The notes beneath the pieces were generated by a model that had not been told where the DNA came from, ran no database searches, and worked only from the letters and a program-made list of their open reading frames with translations. Source: Phaseolus vulgaris (taxonomy: Eukaryota; Streptophyta; Magnoliopsida; Fabales; Fabaceae). From it: 64,000 nt of DNA. Position 1 is the stretch's first letter. Every line of letters starts with the position of its first letter. The stretch covers positions 41,603,393 through 41,667,392 of the forward strand of contig NC_023756.2 of assembly GCF_000499845.2 (NCBI RefSeq), in the 5' to 3' direction. Below, in pieces: positions 48,934 to 62,000 of the stretch. The position numbers and the translations under genes were made by a program.

Positions 48934-51394
48934 CAATAATAAATGAAAAAAATAATTTTTATTTAATAATTTAATGATTTGCTCTTGGTTAGAATGTACA
49001 AATGACTGTTTAAATTAAGTAATCACATAGTTATTAACAAACAAAACATCTTAAAACCAAGGGAAAGAGACATAATTAACACTTCACCATATTCACTATA
49101 ATTAAGACAAGAAAAGGTGGTTTGTATGAAAGAAAGGCAATAAAAGGTGGTACAGTAATACGTGTCGATCAACCTGAATATAAATTTTGATGTTTGCTTC
49201 ATTTTCAGTGATAATAGCCATTGAAAATGTGTATGGTGACTGTTTTCCATTTGGTTAACAATGTTCATCTTTGTTGTGATCGATTCTCAGTCATATTGTC
49301 ACTTCAATCTCATCTAATCTATAAGGCAATTTCTACTTTCTTTTTCTTTTTCAACTTTACCCTAGATGTTGTTGGACCAGAGAGACTTTTATCACTTGGA
49401 TTCAATTCCACTGAACTTGGACACGTTTCAGAACCCTAATGGCTCTTTCCCATGCTACAAAAGCTGAACTTCACTTCACCTTTTATCAGTTTCTATGTAA
49501 AACATGTTCATCCATCTGCAAATCGACACCTTGCAGGCTCACAAGTAGTGTAACAGAGCAGGGGAATTCTATTTTTCTTTATCATTATTTTCAAATTATG
49601 TTTATACTTTGTTCTCACATACTATATTGTAGATGAAAGTTGGCACAAGAACCCACACTTGGCAATTTTTATTCTCTGTATATGATTTTTATTCTCACAT
49701 TTTGAAACCTCGAAAACTTTAAAGACTAAGTAGTAAAATATTTTACTGCATTAATTTTTGTTAACATTTTATACATTTCCCTTTGTTAAAACAATCACCT
49801 ATCTTTAACAACTTCAAAATAAAGTTTTTTATATGTTTTTGACCAGCCTTCACTTTTGAAATTTAAATTGTACCAAATATGCTTCTTGTCTCATATTTTG
49901 TCGTTAATTCTTTTATAATATATAAAAAATTAAATATTAAATAGTTAATTATTATATTGATGATTAAATTAGATATTATTTTATAAATTAAAATATTTTT
50001 GATATTTAAAGTGATTTCTGTTATAAATAAAACTTTCATAAACTAGTTTTAAATTGATATTTAACATTAGCTATTAAGATTTTAATTATTAACAACTTTA
50101 ATAAAGGTTGGATGAGAATATTGGTATGAGTTTAAATATTTTGTTGATTGTGTTTGATTTTAATGATAGAATGTTGTTGTTGTTTTTTCTCAGACAATTT
50201 TTCTTTTTTGTTATCACAAGAGTTCTTATTAAGATTCTATGATTTTTTTTTTTTTTTGAGACTTCATGTTTAAGGATTGAGGTATCATGAAATACCTTTA
50301 TTTTTTTATGTGCAGATAAAAAATAACTTTAAATTTTAAATTAGTCTTTAATTAATTAGTAATTAATGTAGAATCTAAAGTAGAAAGTAGTTAGCAGTTA
50401 AAATTTTAGTCGATAATATTTGATACTAATTTAAAAAATATTTTATAAATTTTTATTAATAATAGAAATTACTTTAAATACTAATAATATTTTTTTTAAA
50501 TTTATTGAATGACTATTTTTTAAAATTAATTTATATTTAATGATTTTTTTATAGTGAGAAATTTACTACTATAATTAACTTGTAATTACGTTGTAACATG
50601 ATAAATTAATGGTGACTATGTAGTTAACATGCTTTTTCACACAAGTTAATATATTTTTGAAAAGAAGCCAAAGGCAAAATATGCTGCTAAGCTGAGTTAG
50701 TACTCTTGCATGTTCTTATTAAACTTGAGTGGAGTGAAAGAAAGAATAATTCTCTCTCCAGCAAAGATTTAGATTATCGATCACATTATTTTTTATTTTT
50801 TAAATTAATTTTGTAATAACCAATAATGGTTGAGATTTGAATGATTGTAGTTGAAAAGTAGCTCGGCAGAAAAGAATTCCATTTGTATTGGCATTTTACA
50901 TCACTTTGATTGGCAACATAATTTCGTTCAGTAAATCAATGGCTGAAAGAAGAAAGAATCTAAGAAAAAAAATGTATATATCCACTAGATGACTAGATGG
51001 TTTTTTTTTTGTTTTGATGGTGGTAGTACAAAGAACTCACAGACAAAAAGATAGGTTACTCTATTAGTATAGAGTCTAGACACTACTTGTTATCGGCTGA
51101 ATAATTGATATTTTTTTTTCCAGTCATACTTTCCTCTCTTTTCTTTTTGAATTCTCGATCGAAAGTGCACCGGTAAAAGACTTTCAAACAATAAAATAAG
51201 ATTTCTATTTAAATATGATTAATATATTGATAAAAATATATTTTATTATTGTATAATCATGCTTATTTATGTAAAAAAATAAGAATTTATAATATACTCT
51301 TTTATTGATGAACTGTATTTAATGTGTATCATACATTAAATAGAATTACATGATTTGTTACATATTTTCTTCATATACCTTAGTGTATTCACTC
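48934..51394. other. AT-rich intergenic DNA with a MITE fragment
   Basis: No gene recognised. A further MITE fragment spans about 50320-50556 and ends tgatttttttatagtg at 50556. Scattered pieces near 49910-50100 share the same taattatatt...taaattaga motifs. Confidence 0.4.
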
Positions 51395-51628
51395 CGTCAA
51401 TTTTATTTTATTTTCGCAAAAATTCGATTTGCTTCGTTTTCCTTTTCTGATAGGTGTTTGAAACCTATGGAGTGTATGAGGTTTGTCTCTTGAAGTTGTT
51501 TGTTAGGTGTAGAAAGGACAAGGTTATTTTTAGTTAATTTAGAGGTTTGTGGTTGCGTTCTATGTACAAGGGTTGAACCACTTCTAAAATAGTTCACATT
51601 TATTTATTTTTTATTGCCAATAAAAAAA
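51395..51628 (+). mobile_element. LINE 3' tail fragment
   Basis: gttctatgtacaagggttga, accacttctaaaatagttca and ttttattgccaataaaaaaa match the tail of the 39055-41125 LINE in diverged form. The upstream limit is uncertain; only 51560-51628 aligns clearly. No target duplication found. Confidence 0.55.
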
Positions 51629-51904
51629 AGTTATCTTCAATATCATATGATATGTTTCGTCCAGTTTCGATTGGTATAGTTACTAATAATAATATTATTG
51701 TAGTTTTTTTGTTCATTAAGGTTATCTAACAATGAAAATATATCAATAAATAATAAAGTTGGATTTTTTTGTTTATAGTACGTCCTTTAGAAAAGAAAGG
51801 ATAAATAAATAGCTAAAAAATGATTTTGATTTTAGCAGAAAATATTATATTTATACACATTTTATTTTTCTGACATAAATATATCATTTGGCCTTACAGT
51901 TTCT

Positions 51905-52137
51905 ATTTGCTTTAATTATTAATATTTTTATATAAGATAAAAATAATTATTTATTATATTGATTAAATTATATATAATTTTATTGAAAAAAAAATACTAA
52001 TATGTTTTTATTATTGATAAATAATTTTTAAATTAATATTTTTAGCTACCAATTTTAAAATATAAATAATTAATACCTAATTTAATATTTAATTTAATTT
52101 TTAAAATTGATTTTTATTTAATATTTTTTTAGTAGTG
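51905..52137. repeat. MITE relic
   Basis: Family-type interior (aaaataattatttattatat) and a right end, aattgatttttatttaatat...ttagtagtg, at 52137. The left end is decayed. Confidence 0.4.
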
Positions 52138-54358
52138 AAATAAAATTATCTATAAAGTTAATATTTAATTTGGTATTTTTATAATAAGCTTATTAACATA
52201 TTATAATATTTTTGGAAACATATTTGTACAAATTTATGATTTCGCATTAAAATAACACAATTTTTTTGGGGCCAAATTTACATTCACCTGTTTCAAAATG
52301 AATTCACGACCATTGAATTCCTAACCATCTTTTCTCCTTATAATTAATTTATTTCAAGTTTTGATTCCTATAAATGTATCAAAAGTTTAATTTTAAATCT
52401 CTAGTTTAAAAAATATCTAGTTTGTTACGTGCAATATGCCAAAACATGTTCCTTATTATGAGATGCAATGAATTGAACGAATGTAAATTGGAAAAATTAA
52501 TTGATAGAAAATAGAATAAATTTATAAGAACCAATAAAAAAATAAAATTAAGGATGAAAACCCTGTAAACTATAATTTTTGTATCAATAATAAATAAATT
52601 AAATTACATGGATTAATAAATATCACATGTGATAATAAGTGAAACTAAACCTTTAAAGTAAAAGATGAAAACTAAAATTAGAAGGTGTTTAAACCTAAAA
52701 CATAAATGGACTTGAAATTATATATATTGGATTGGAAAAAAGAGGATATGTAGGTTAAATGGGTGACGAATTTCTTTAGGACAAAACTGCTGACAGAAAA
52801 AGGGGTCCTACGGTGGAGAAAACACTTTCCAAGAGAATCAGCAATACATCACTACTATGTCTCTGTACTGTTTTTAAAAATAGAATCTATTTCTTTTATA
52901 ATTTAAGTTTATCAAAATATAATTTTAAACTTCAATATATGTATTTTGTTTTGTAAAATTGAATAATAATACTTTACTACTTTTACGGTAGGATTGTACT
53001 TAAGTTATCCCAATACTCTCAACAAAATGCAATATATAAATGTTTCAAACAATTTATGAAATTGAGTTAATTAAAATACAAATTTTACATTACTGGTCGG
53101 GATGGACGAACCATTTCATCCCGTATCGAATATTGTCTGACCACATAGAATTAATGCACCAAAATAAATTAAGGATATACGTAAAAAAAAAGTCAGATAA
53201 TTTCACGTCCTATAAACGAGATAACTCATAAATAGTATGAATAAGTATGATTATAAAATAAAAAGGTACATTTTATCATTATATTAACCATATTCATATT
53301 CATAATAACTCTTATTTGATTCTCGAAGAGTCTTTTGCAGGTATACTCCCGACCGAGAACTAAGGAACAAATACGAAAAGGAAAGAAAAGAAAGCACGAT
53401 CGAGGAAAGAGTATCATCGGTAACAATACTATCTAGACTTTATACAAATAGAAATTAAGTTAATAGTTAATATTCACATTTTTTAAAAAAAATTAATCAA
53501 ATATTCTATTTCGGTACAGAAAAACAAATAACTTCTACAAAAATAAAAATCTAAACCTTAAACAAAATAACAGAGACCAATACTTATATAAAATAAAAAA
53601 CTTAAATGTAACAAAAATTATGTCTTTTTTTTATTCGAGAAACAACCACGTATAATTAATTGATTATGTGTGCATATTGGACACTAAATATAAAGTCAAA
53701 CGGACTCATATGATTATAAGTATGTGGAATCATAGTATCTCTTTTATTTCATTAACAATGAGTGTTTTTATGAAGTTTGTTGAAGTGATGATAATCTTAA
53801 TTTGTAGCTTTATGTAAAACTTTGTAGACACAATTAAACAAATATTCTATTAGAGTAGTCTTGTTACAATATTATCTATTAACGTGAGTTTCATGCCTCA
53901 TTAAAAGAAGTAAATTATAAGGAACCACACTACTAAAAATTATATTTGCTAAATATAATTAAAAAAATATAACTGTTTTAAGCATGCGATAAAATAAAAA
54001 AATATCATAACTACCTTATGCAGTATTATTAAATTTTGTTATATAACTAAATTTGTAAGTTGGAATATTGAGTATTTTTATAAATAATCTATAAGTTAAT
54101 TTGAAAAAAAAATATTATACGCATAAATAACTAAATTATATCAAAATATTTTTATAAAGTAGTACTAAATATTTTGTGTTCTAATATATTTATAATCATA
54201 GTTTTAATATATATATATATATATTTATATTTATAATAAAAATTACATTTTTTGTCGATAAAAAATGGATGCAAACCCACAAAAACTGAGAAGAAAACAT
54301 TGGGTTTGTGTTGGCTAAGAAGCTAACGAGAAAAGCGTAGAAGCAAATTCCATTTTGC
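52138..54358. other. AT-rich intergenic DNA
   Basis: About 2.2 kb with no gene recognised. A CACTACTAAAAA-like word at about 53929 has no matching opposite end. Confidence 0.45.
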
Positions 54359-54590
54359 GTCGCCCAACGACAATGTAAATTGTGTGGGCCAAGCCGACGT
54401 GAACCAGACGCAAGTATCGTCAGTCTCGCTAACATAAACAAGGATGAAATATTGTCGACCAGACCGACAAAGATGGATTAGAAACATCCTTATGCGTTGA
54501 CCAAGCTGACATAAAAAAATTGAAATTAGAATTGACGTCAACCTAGCCGACACAAAATATATATAAAAATATTGTGTGGACCTGACCCAC
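54359..54590. repeat. Array of 15-bp interrupted palindromes, consensus GTNGRCCWRRCYGAC
   Basis: Five 15-mers: GTGGGCCAAGCCGAC (54384), GTCGACCAGACCGAC (54454), GTTGACCAAGCTGAC (54496), GTCAACCTAGCCGAC (54537) and GTGGACCTGACCCAC (54576), preceded by a shorter relative, GTCGCCCAACGAC (54359). Each has inverted 4-5 bp arms. The last four start about 40 bp apart. The design resembles subterminal repeats of CACTA elements, but no terminus was found nearby. Confidence 0.7.
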
Positions 54591-54639
54591 GCAAAAATGA
54601 AAGCTAGAAAAAAAATTAGATATAATTACCTTATTCGTC

Positions 54640-55339
54640 CTTACATTTTGGGGCAATATTCAATTTAGTATAGTGGTTTTTAAAAAAATTAATTTGGTCC
54701 CTATGTTTTTTAAAATGTATGCAAAATGGTATTTTCTGTTAAGTTGCACGGCGTCAACTAGTGCTTATGTGGCAGAGAGAAGAGGTTATGGGTTTAAGGT
54801 GAGGTGTGAGGTGTCAATGACGTGGATGGTTAGATTAGTTTAGTGAAAAATGAATTAGGGATTAGGGTTTCTGGAATTTGAATTGGAGGTTACGAATTTG
54901 TAATTGTAAGCAAGGTTGAGGGTTTGTGAGGTACGCTATTTTGAGATGCGATTGTGAGGTGCGTTTTTGCGGTTCGATCCTGAGCTCGTTCTGAGGTGCG
55001 ATCCTGTGGTGCGATCCCGAGTTCGTGAAGTGCGATTGTGTGAGGCAGCGTTTGTGGAACCCAAAGGCATTGTTGAGCGTGGTGCATTTTCGTGGGTTGT
55101 CGTTATTAAGGTTAGTAGTTTTTGACTTACTTTTAGAGTGATTCTGTTTGTGATTACTTTGAGAGAACATTTACAAAGTATTTTATGATGTAGGGTCCAC
55201 CATGTGCAAGATTTTTCTATGTGTGGTCCAACATTTGGTTTTTGATATAATTAAGTGAATAATTGCTTTGTAATTTGTTTGTTATTTGTGGTCATATGTA
55301 TATTTATATTACAGGGATACCTTTTATAAAGTCCATATC
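54640..55339 (+). other. Probable Mutator-like element 5' end and leader of the PB1-like gene
   Basis: 54650-54760 (ggggcaatattcaatttagt, tttggtccctatg, tctgttaagttg) resembles the terminal region of legume Mutator-like elements. 54845-55110 is a less AT-rich leader with repeated ggtgcgatcctg-type words. A likely leader intron runs from a GT at 55111 to an AG at 55314, just before the coding ATG at 55340. Identity as a MULE end rests on my memory of such sequences. Confidence 0.4.
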
Positions 55340-55655
55340 ATGGCAGAAGGTTATTTTCAGCTTATGGTCCACCATAGTGGGACATTTTGTGATGCGAGAT
55401 ATGTTAGTGGTGATACATCAACATGGTCATGTGACGATAATAGATTGAGTTACTTTGAAATACTTGGCATCCTAAAGGAGATGGGGTTTTTAACAATACA
55501 GGAGATGTGGTATTCACGTGGAGGTTGTGAAGAGTTGGAAAATAGATTGGAGGTTATGGTTGATGATGGTGGTGCAATAGAAATGTTGAAAATTGCAAAT
55601 ACACATGGTGAAGTTCATTTATTTTTAGTGCATGTTGTTTCAGAGGCAGAAGTGT
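55340..55655 (+). pseudogene. PB1-like domain gene, 5' part (split by CACTA insertion)
   Basis: 105 codons from MAEGYFQLMVHHSGTFCDAR through DTSTWSCDDNRLSYFEILGI, LTIQEMWYSRGG and LHVVSEAEV-like sequence. This is the N-terminal PB1-like domain found in many legume proteins, often attached to Mutator-type transposases. The frame is interrupted after the codons for SEAEV by a CACTA terminus at 55656. The same frame resumes at 63323, and only one copy of the TGT duplication separates the halves, so before the insertion this was one open reading frame. The ATG follows a leader intron acceptor at 55314. Confidence 0.65.
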
Positions 55656-55950
55656 CACTAGTGCAGAAATGTAAAACAAATGCGGCTATTTTAAATTTAC
55701 AAATGCGGTCATAGAATCGCATTTGATCAGCACGCATTCGTAAATCTGGCATTTACAAATGCGGTCATAGGACCGCATTCATAAATCACATTTACAAATG
55801 CGGTTATTTTAAGTAACCGCATTTGTATATTATTCTGAATGAGGGATGTGGGTTTGGGGTTTAGGATTTATGAATGCGGTTTTGGTAAAAACCGCATTCA
55901 TAAATCACTATTTACAAATGCGGTCTTGGTAAATGACCGCATTTGTAAAT
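55656..55950. repeat. Left TIR and subterminal hairpin array of the CACTA
   Basis: After the terminal 20-odd bases, repeated tttacaaatgcggtc / gaccgcatttgtaaa pairs follow, for example 55755-55790, 55792-55830, 55868-55905 and 55910-55950. Each pair is separated by only about 8-10 bases and would form a hairpin. These are the presumed transposase-binding sites. Confidence 0.85.
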
Positions 55951-56098
55951 AGTGTTTTTTTTTAAGTGCAGTTTATTTTGTGCAGAAACCATATATTTTA
56001 ATAACCTGCATAATGATCAAACCCAGCCAGACAAATACAGAAATATAGTAATCAATTGAAATCATCAAAATGTACATTTACAAGTTATAATAAAACCA

Positions 56099-58924
56099 CT
56101 ATTGTTTACCTATGCTAGAGTTATAAAAATTAATGAAATATGTGGACCAAGAATCTCTAACATATGAAATGTCTTCCTCATTCATTGGTGTTTCTTCTGT
56201 GAATAACTGCATTGCAAAGTTGACATAAATTAGTATTTAGATATATATATGTTCAAGAATTATAAAAATGATTTAACATATATAGTACCTATTTCCAACC
56301 AGTTTTAACACCTAGTCTTATAATGGTAATCATCCATTGCATAAAGTAATAGCCACACTCATAGCTTCCAGGTTGTTTATTACACTATAATTCAATAAAA
56401 AGTAATATGTCAGTATATTGATAAACAATGATAATAGAGAAAGAAAAAAATTACAAACCTTTACTCTTATGTAGTTCAAATTATTTGAATTGGATCGACC
56501 TTTTAGGATGTTATATCCACGCCATGAACTGGTTAATACAAAAAACCTCGTTAGTAGATGGTTAATTAGTAACATACAAAGTTAAGTTTATACTATACTT
56601 ACGTATCAATGATATCCTTAAATTTTGTGGGAATCTTCTTGTGTAGGGAACAGAACCACACAACAGTCTTATCAACCATTGATAAGACAAGTAACTGCCA
56701 ATGATGCCTATATGATCAATGAAAAGAGTTAGTAAATATTTAAAACATGAAATAATAATAATTGATGACATATAATTAAACTTACTCATATATGCTTGAG
56801 TCTCAGTTGAGTTTGGTCCAACGGGATTAGTATATGCAGGATCTAAGAATCCATACATATTTTCCTTCCCCTCAGTGATACAGACTCTATGCAAAAACCT
56901 ACAAGTTTTTAGTTAAAGCATAATCAATAATAATTTAACATAAAGTAAATTGAATAATAGGTAAAGATACTTACATCATAAAAAATTGAATTATACTTAT
57001 ATTGAACTCCTGTTTCCCAGATATAAATTCTGATAAATCTGTGTTGTAAATCATCAGTGGCAGTTAAGTGTTTATTTGAAAAAATGTATTATCCCACGGA
57101 ACTGGAAAAGGATCATTGTCAATCTGACTAGCAATGACACGTAGGGAAGCTATAGGATCGTCAACTGGAACCTCACGCTTCTTTTCCGGACTTGGTGGCT
57201 GAAAAGGTTTCTACAAGATAAACAACATTTGTATTAAATTATATGTAATATATAAATATAAATAAAAAATAATATAATGAAACGAAATTATTCCATGAGG
57301 TTCGGGCATAGATCGAATGAGCTCTCTGGGCCAGGCAACGAATGTCTGAAATGCATCGGCCACAGTGGTTACCTCATCTGAAGGTAGTGGAACACGAGCA
57401 TCAGGAAATCGTACTTTTTCAACTGTTACCTTCGTCACATCAGGGGAGAGAGGAACGTTATGTAAGGTGGTGGCGTTTTTATAGACTTTTCCAAGTGCCA
57501 CCACTCGAGGAAGTTTGCCGCCCACTACCAGTAGCTCATAATCCTCTGTCTGCCCATTGATATCATCCCTTGATGTTGGAGGAGCCGCACAACTCCCCTT
57601 TGTGCTCTTGGGAGTGGGACTAACAAGGGGTTCAATCGGCTCAGCACAAACTTGTTGCGATAGAAACTCTTGTCGCATTCGATCATTCTCCTTTTTCATC
57701 TCCAGCCACATCAAATCAGTCTCCTTTCTCATCTCCTCCATTATTTCTTCACGTAACTTAGTCTTCATTTGAGTTTCCTTCTTGGAGGAGGATGATGGTT
57801 GTCGTTCTGAAACTCCAAAATAAAGTTTAATTCCGACCCCTTGTCCAGCTGCACGAACACGACCAGAGTGTTCAGGTCGTCCAATTGCTTCAACTAGGAT
57901 ATCGTGACAACCTTCAGCAACAAATTTACCGTCGGATTCCAAGGAATCCTGCAAGAGTACACAAAAATCATATTTTCAATCATTAATATAATTAATGCTT
58001 TAAAAAAAATGAAAATAACAAAAAATAACTTACAATTTTTTCGATTATAACCCCGGATTGCTCAGAACTTGGTGCACCCGACTTTTTAATTCGGGCCCTC
58101 TTCCATTTTACATGGCGAAAAAGTGGTGATGGAGGAGAAGTGACCCCTGTTTCCACATTCTCAGACAACGTCCCCTATTGAGATTTCTCCTTTTCCACCA
58201 TCAGTGTTTGCTCAAGTTTTCGATACCCCGAACGAGACATAACGTGCGGGGTAAGATTCTTCAAAGCTATCTCTTGAGCTTTCTTCCGACGATCCTGTCA
58301 TAATTGAAATAAACAAACTGAAGTAAATAAGATAAACTTATTAATGTTATATAAACAAAAAAGTTACTTCACTTACCATCCAAGCCTCATTTTCACGGCT
58401 TTCTCTAAAAAGACGCCATGTCTCTTCATCAATATGTTGGTACTTTAAACATGGATTTTTGTCTTTAAGGTCGCCAAAAATGTATCTCGAAGTCAGTCTT
58501 GACTTAAAGGTACGAAATTTGAGTCCGATATTGGATATAATCTTTGATCGAAGCAGTTCCACATCAGGAATTTCAAAGTTTGCCTGCAAAATAACATCAA
58601 CAAATTAAAATTAATCAATGAATATTAAAAAACATTATATCAAAATGTAAAGCTTACCAGAACATCCTCCCAGATCATGTTCCGGTCGGCCTCTGACACC
58701 TCATCCCATGAATTAATCAGCATGGAGAGCCTCTCACGAGAAATAACTCCAAGATAGCTCATAAACTCATCTGCCTTAGGACCAAAAGCCACTCCAGTGT
58801 TAACGTCAATGTCAACACGTGTCTTCTCACCAGCAGCACGTCTCAATGCGAGACGCTTCAATCTAGTAGGTCCTCTGCTGCCTCGTCCGGATCGAGGTTT
58901 GTTTGGGGTCTGATCGTCATCCAT
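56099..58924 (-). pseudogene. CACTA second gene: TNP1-like protein with Ulp1/C48 protease-like C-terminus
   Basis: Probable exons: 58658-58924, 58377-58583, 58034-58294, about 57286-57948, 56975-57210, 56786-56898, 56603-56707, 56459-56528, 56289-56384, 56099-56206, mostly with GT-AG borders. The N-terminus MDDDQTPNKPRSGRGSRGPT is basic. MIWEDVL...LRSKIISNIGLKFRTFKS and a charged coiled coil (EEIMEEMRKETDLMWLEMKK) match plant Ptta/En/Spm TNP1-like proteins. The C-terminus reads HHWQLLVLSMVDKTVVWFCS, then NKQPGSYECGYYFMQWM, the His, Gln and Cys landmarks of Ulp1 cysteine peptidases (deSUMOylases). Lesions: TAG at 58175-58177, TAA at 57064-57066, a TAG at the end of the ninth exon, and a phase mismatch between the sixth and seventh exons. 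Confidence 0.75.
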
Positions 58925-59049
58925 GTCTCTATTAAAAAAATTAGGTAACAAACATTAGTTAATCTGCATCGAATTAAAATCTTATAAAAATAATACATAA
59001 AAATGTAAATAAAAAATGCTTATTTACAGGTTGCATGGAGGTTGAAAGT

Positions 59050-62000
59050 TCATATGTAAATTCCTTCACTGTGGTCTTTACGGGTTGCATGTACATCATC
59101 AACTACATCGTCATCTTTATTAATTATCTTTGGTGTGAATGAACAGGGGTCACCATTTTCAATATCATCTATGGTCTCCCCTTGTTTTTTGCCGTGTAAA
59201 ACGACATACCAATGTTCTGACGTAGGATCTTTCACGTAGAAAACTTGAGATGCTTGTTGAACCATTATAAATGGCTCATCTCGATACCCTATCTTTCGAA
59301 AGTCCTCTAGTGTGAATCCTGAATCATCAATTTTAACCCCACTTTTATTGTCAACCCATTTACACTTGAAAACTGGAACGGAAAACTTAGTGTAGTCAAT
59401 CTCCCATATCTCTTCTATAAACCCATAGTATGCCATTGATCCAAGTACTGGATTTGTATCTTTCGAAGTCGAAAACTGCATTGACTCGGCTTCAAGAGTA
59501 ACACCAAAATTTTGAAATGTACTCTTTTCATCCATGGACTTCGTGTAAAATATACAATTATTCACTTTGTACACTGTACATGAGATGACATCAAACTTCA
59601 ATCCAGCAGCCAACCAGGTCAAGGTCTCTGATGCCGTTGAATCCTTGAACACCTCGTCTTTAAACCAAGGCATGAAAGTTCTATTATGTTCCATCAAGAC
59701 CCATTTCTCTGCTTGTCTTGGGTTATTTGCCTTCACAATGGCTTTATGAGCTTCTATGTATGGTACAACTTCATCTGTGTTATTCAATATGTACAAATGT
59801 GCTTGCAAGACTTCTGATCGAGATTTGCTTACAATATTCACACCACGTAAACATTTACTTGTAGAACGCCTATGGTGCCATGAATTAGCTGGAACACCTA
59901 TTGGATTTGCTTTTGTCATGTACTTTGAACAAAATTCAATACTTTCTTCAGCTATGTACCTTTCAATCATTGAAGCCTCTGGACGATAATGATTTTTCAC
60001 ATAACCTTTCAAAATTTTCATATACCGCTCAACAGGATACATCCATCTTAAGTACACTGGTCCACACAATCTAACCTCTCTTACCAGATGCACAACTAGA
60101 TGAACAATGATGTCAAAAAAAGACGGAGGAAAAAACATCTCCAATTCACACAAGATAACAACAATTTCATTTTGAAGTTCATCTAGTTTTGAGGGATCAA
60201 TGACTTTACAATAGATGGAAGAGAAGAATGAGCACAAACGGGTTATGGTATGTCTAACATTTTTTGGTAAGATCCCACCGATAGCTACCGGCAACAACTG
60301 TTGCATCAAGATGTGACAATCATGAGACTTCAACCCAATTAACTTCAAATCTTGCATTGACACTAGGCTCTTCACATTTGAGGAATGTCCTTGTGGCACT
60401 TTCACACCTTTTAGACATTGACAAAAACTAATTTTTTCATCTTTTGACATTGTGTAACAGGCTGGGGGAAAATATGTACGCTTACCCATTTCTATGGGTG
60501 CCAACTCGTCGCGTATGTTCATCTCAATCAAATCTAAACGATCATTTAGACCATCCTTCGTCTTCCCGTTAATGTTAAGAAGTGTACCAATTAAGCTATC
60601 ACACACATTCTTCTCAACATGCATTACATCTATACAATGTCTGACTTCTAACCTCGACCAGTACGGAAGATCAAAGAAGATTGATTTCTTCTTCCAAATA
60701 TTTGTCACAGATGACTTTTTTTTTACTTACCGAAGGTGTGGTCTATGTTATTTACCTTTTCGTAAACCTCAACACCGGTTAATGGAGTTGGTGGACCACT
60801 ACCCTCTTGGTGTCCATTAAAGGCTTTTTTCAACCTCCGGTAAGGATGATGACTTCTAAGAAACCTCTGATGCCGAAGATATACTGTTTTCCTTCCATGT
60901 TTCAATTGTTGAGAAGCAGTGTCTTCTTCGCATATTGGACACGCTTTGTGACCCTTAACACTATAACCTGATAAGTTGCCATATGCCGGAAAGTCATTGA
61001 TGGTGCAAAATAACATGGCATGAAGCTTGAAAGTTTCATTAGCAAATCCGTCAAATACTTCGACACCCTGGTCCCACATTAACTTCAAATCTTCAATTAG
61101 GGGACTTAGATAAACATCAATATCATGCCCTGGTTGTTTCGGACCGGATATCATCATAGACAACGTCATGTATTTTCGCTTCATGCACAATCCAGGAGGT
61201 AAGTTGTAAATAACTAGTAATACAGGCCATAAACTGTGATTTGTACTCATATTACCAAACGGATTCATTCCGTCTGTAGCTAAACCAAGTCGGATATTTC
61301 TTGATTCTTTACCAAATTATGGAAAGTCATCATTAAATTTCTTCCATTGAATAGAATCAGCTGGATGTCGGTACATGCCATCGCATTTCCTCTCATCTGC
61401 ATGCCATCTAAGATTCTTAGCATCGTCTGGGTTTGCAAACAAACGCTTCATCCTTTGAATGATGGGAAGATACCACATAACCTTCATTGGGGGTCCATGC
61501 TTTTCCATGTCATCAATAGAATCATCATCTTTTTGTTTCAACTTATAACGTGATAACCCACACCTCGGACAACTTTTCAACAAATCAAAATCTTTCCGGT
61601 ATAATATACAATCATTAGGACATGCATGTATCTTTTTGTACTCCATACCCATTGGACAAAGAATCTTTTTGGCCTCGTAATTACGATTAGGTAGACTATT
61701 TCCCTCTAGAAGCATATCCTTCAACAACTGGAGCAATTCCGTGAAGCTTTTATCAGTCCATCCGTTTATTGCCTTCAAATTCATCAATCTTAACACCACC
61801 GACAACCGTGTGAAGTTAGTTGATCCAGGATACAAAGGAGTCTCTGCATCTTTTGACATACTTTCATATCCATGCGCTTTTGCAAAACACTCAGCTCCCA
61901 TATCACGAATCATGTCCTCCAATCGATCATCATCTCCATCATCGTGTACTGCTTCATCCATGGTAGAACCCACATATTCTTCAGTTACGGAAACACGTGG

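Noticed and set aside
54862..55170. 102-residue minus-strand frame rich in Ser, His and Gln
   Set aside because: Antisense to the repetitive leader of the PB1-like gene; no domain.
60716..60731. GTAAGT at the transposase frame break read as an intron donor
   Set aside because: No acceptor restores the frame without losing conserved TNP2 residues; an indel in the A9 run is simpler.
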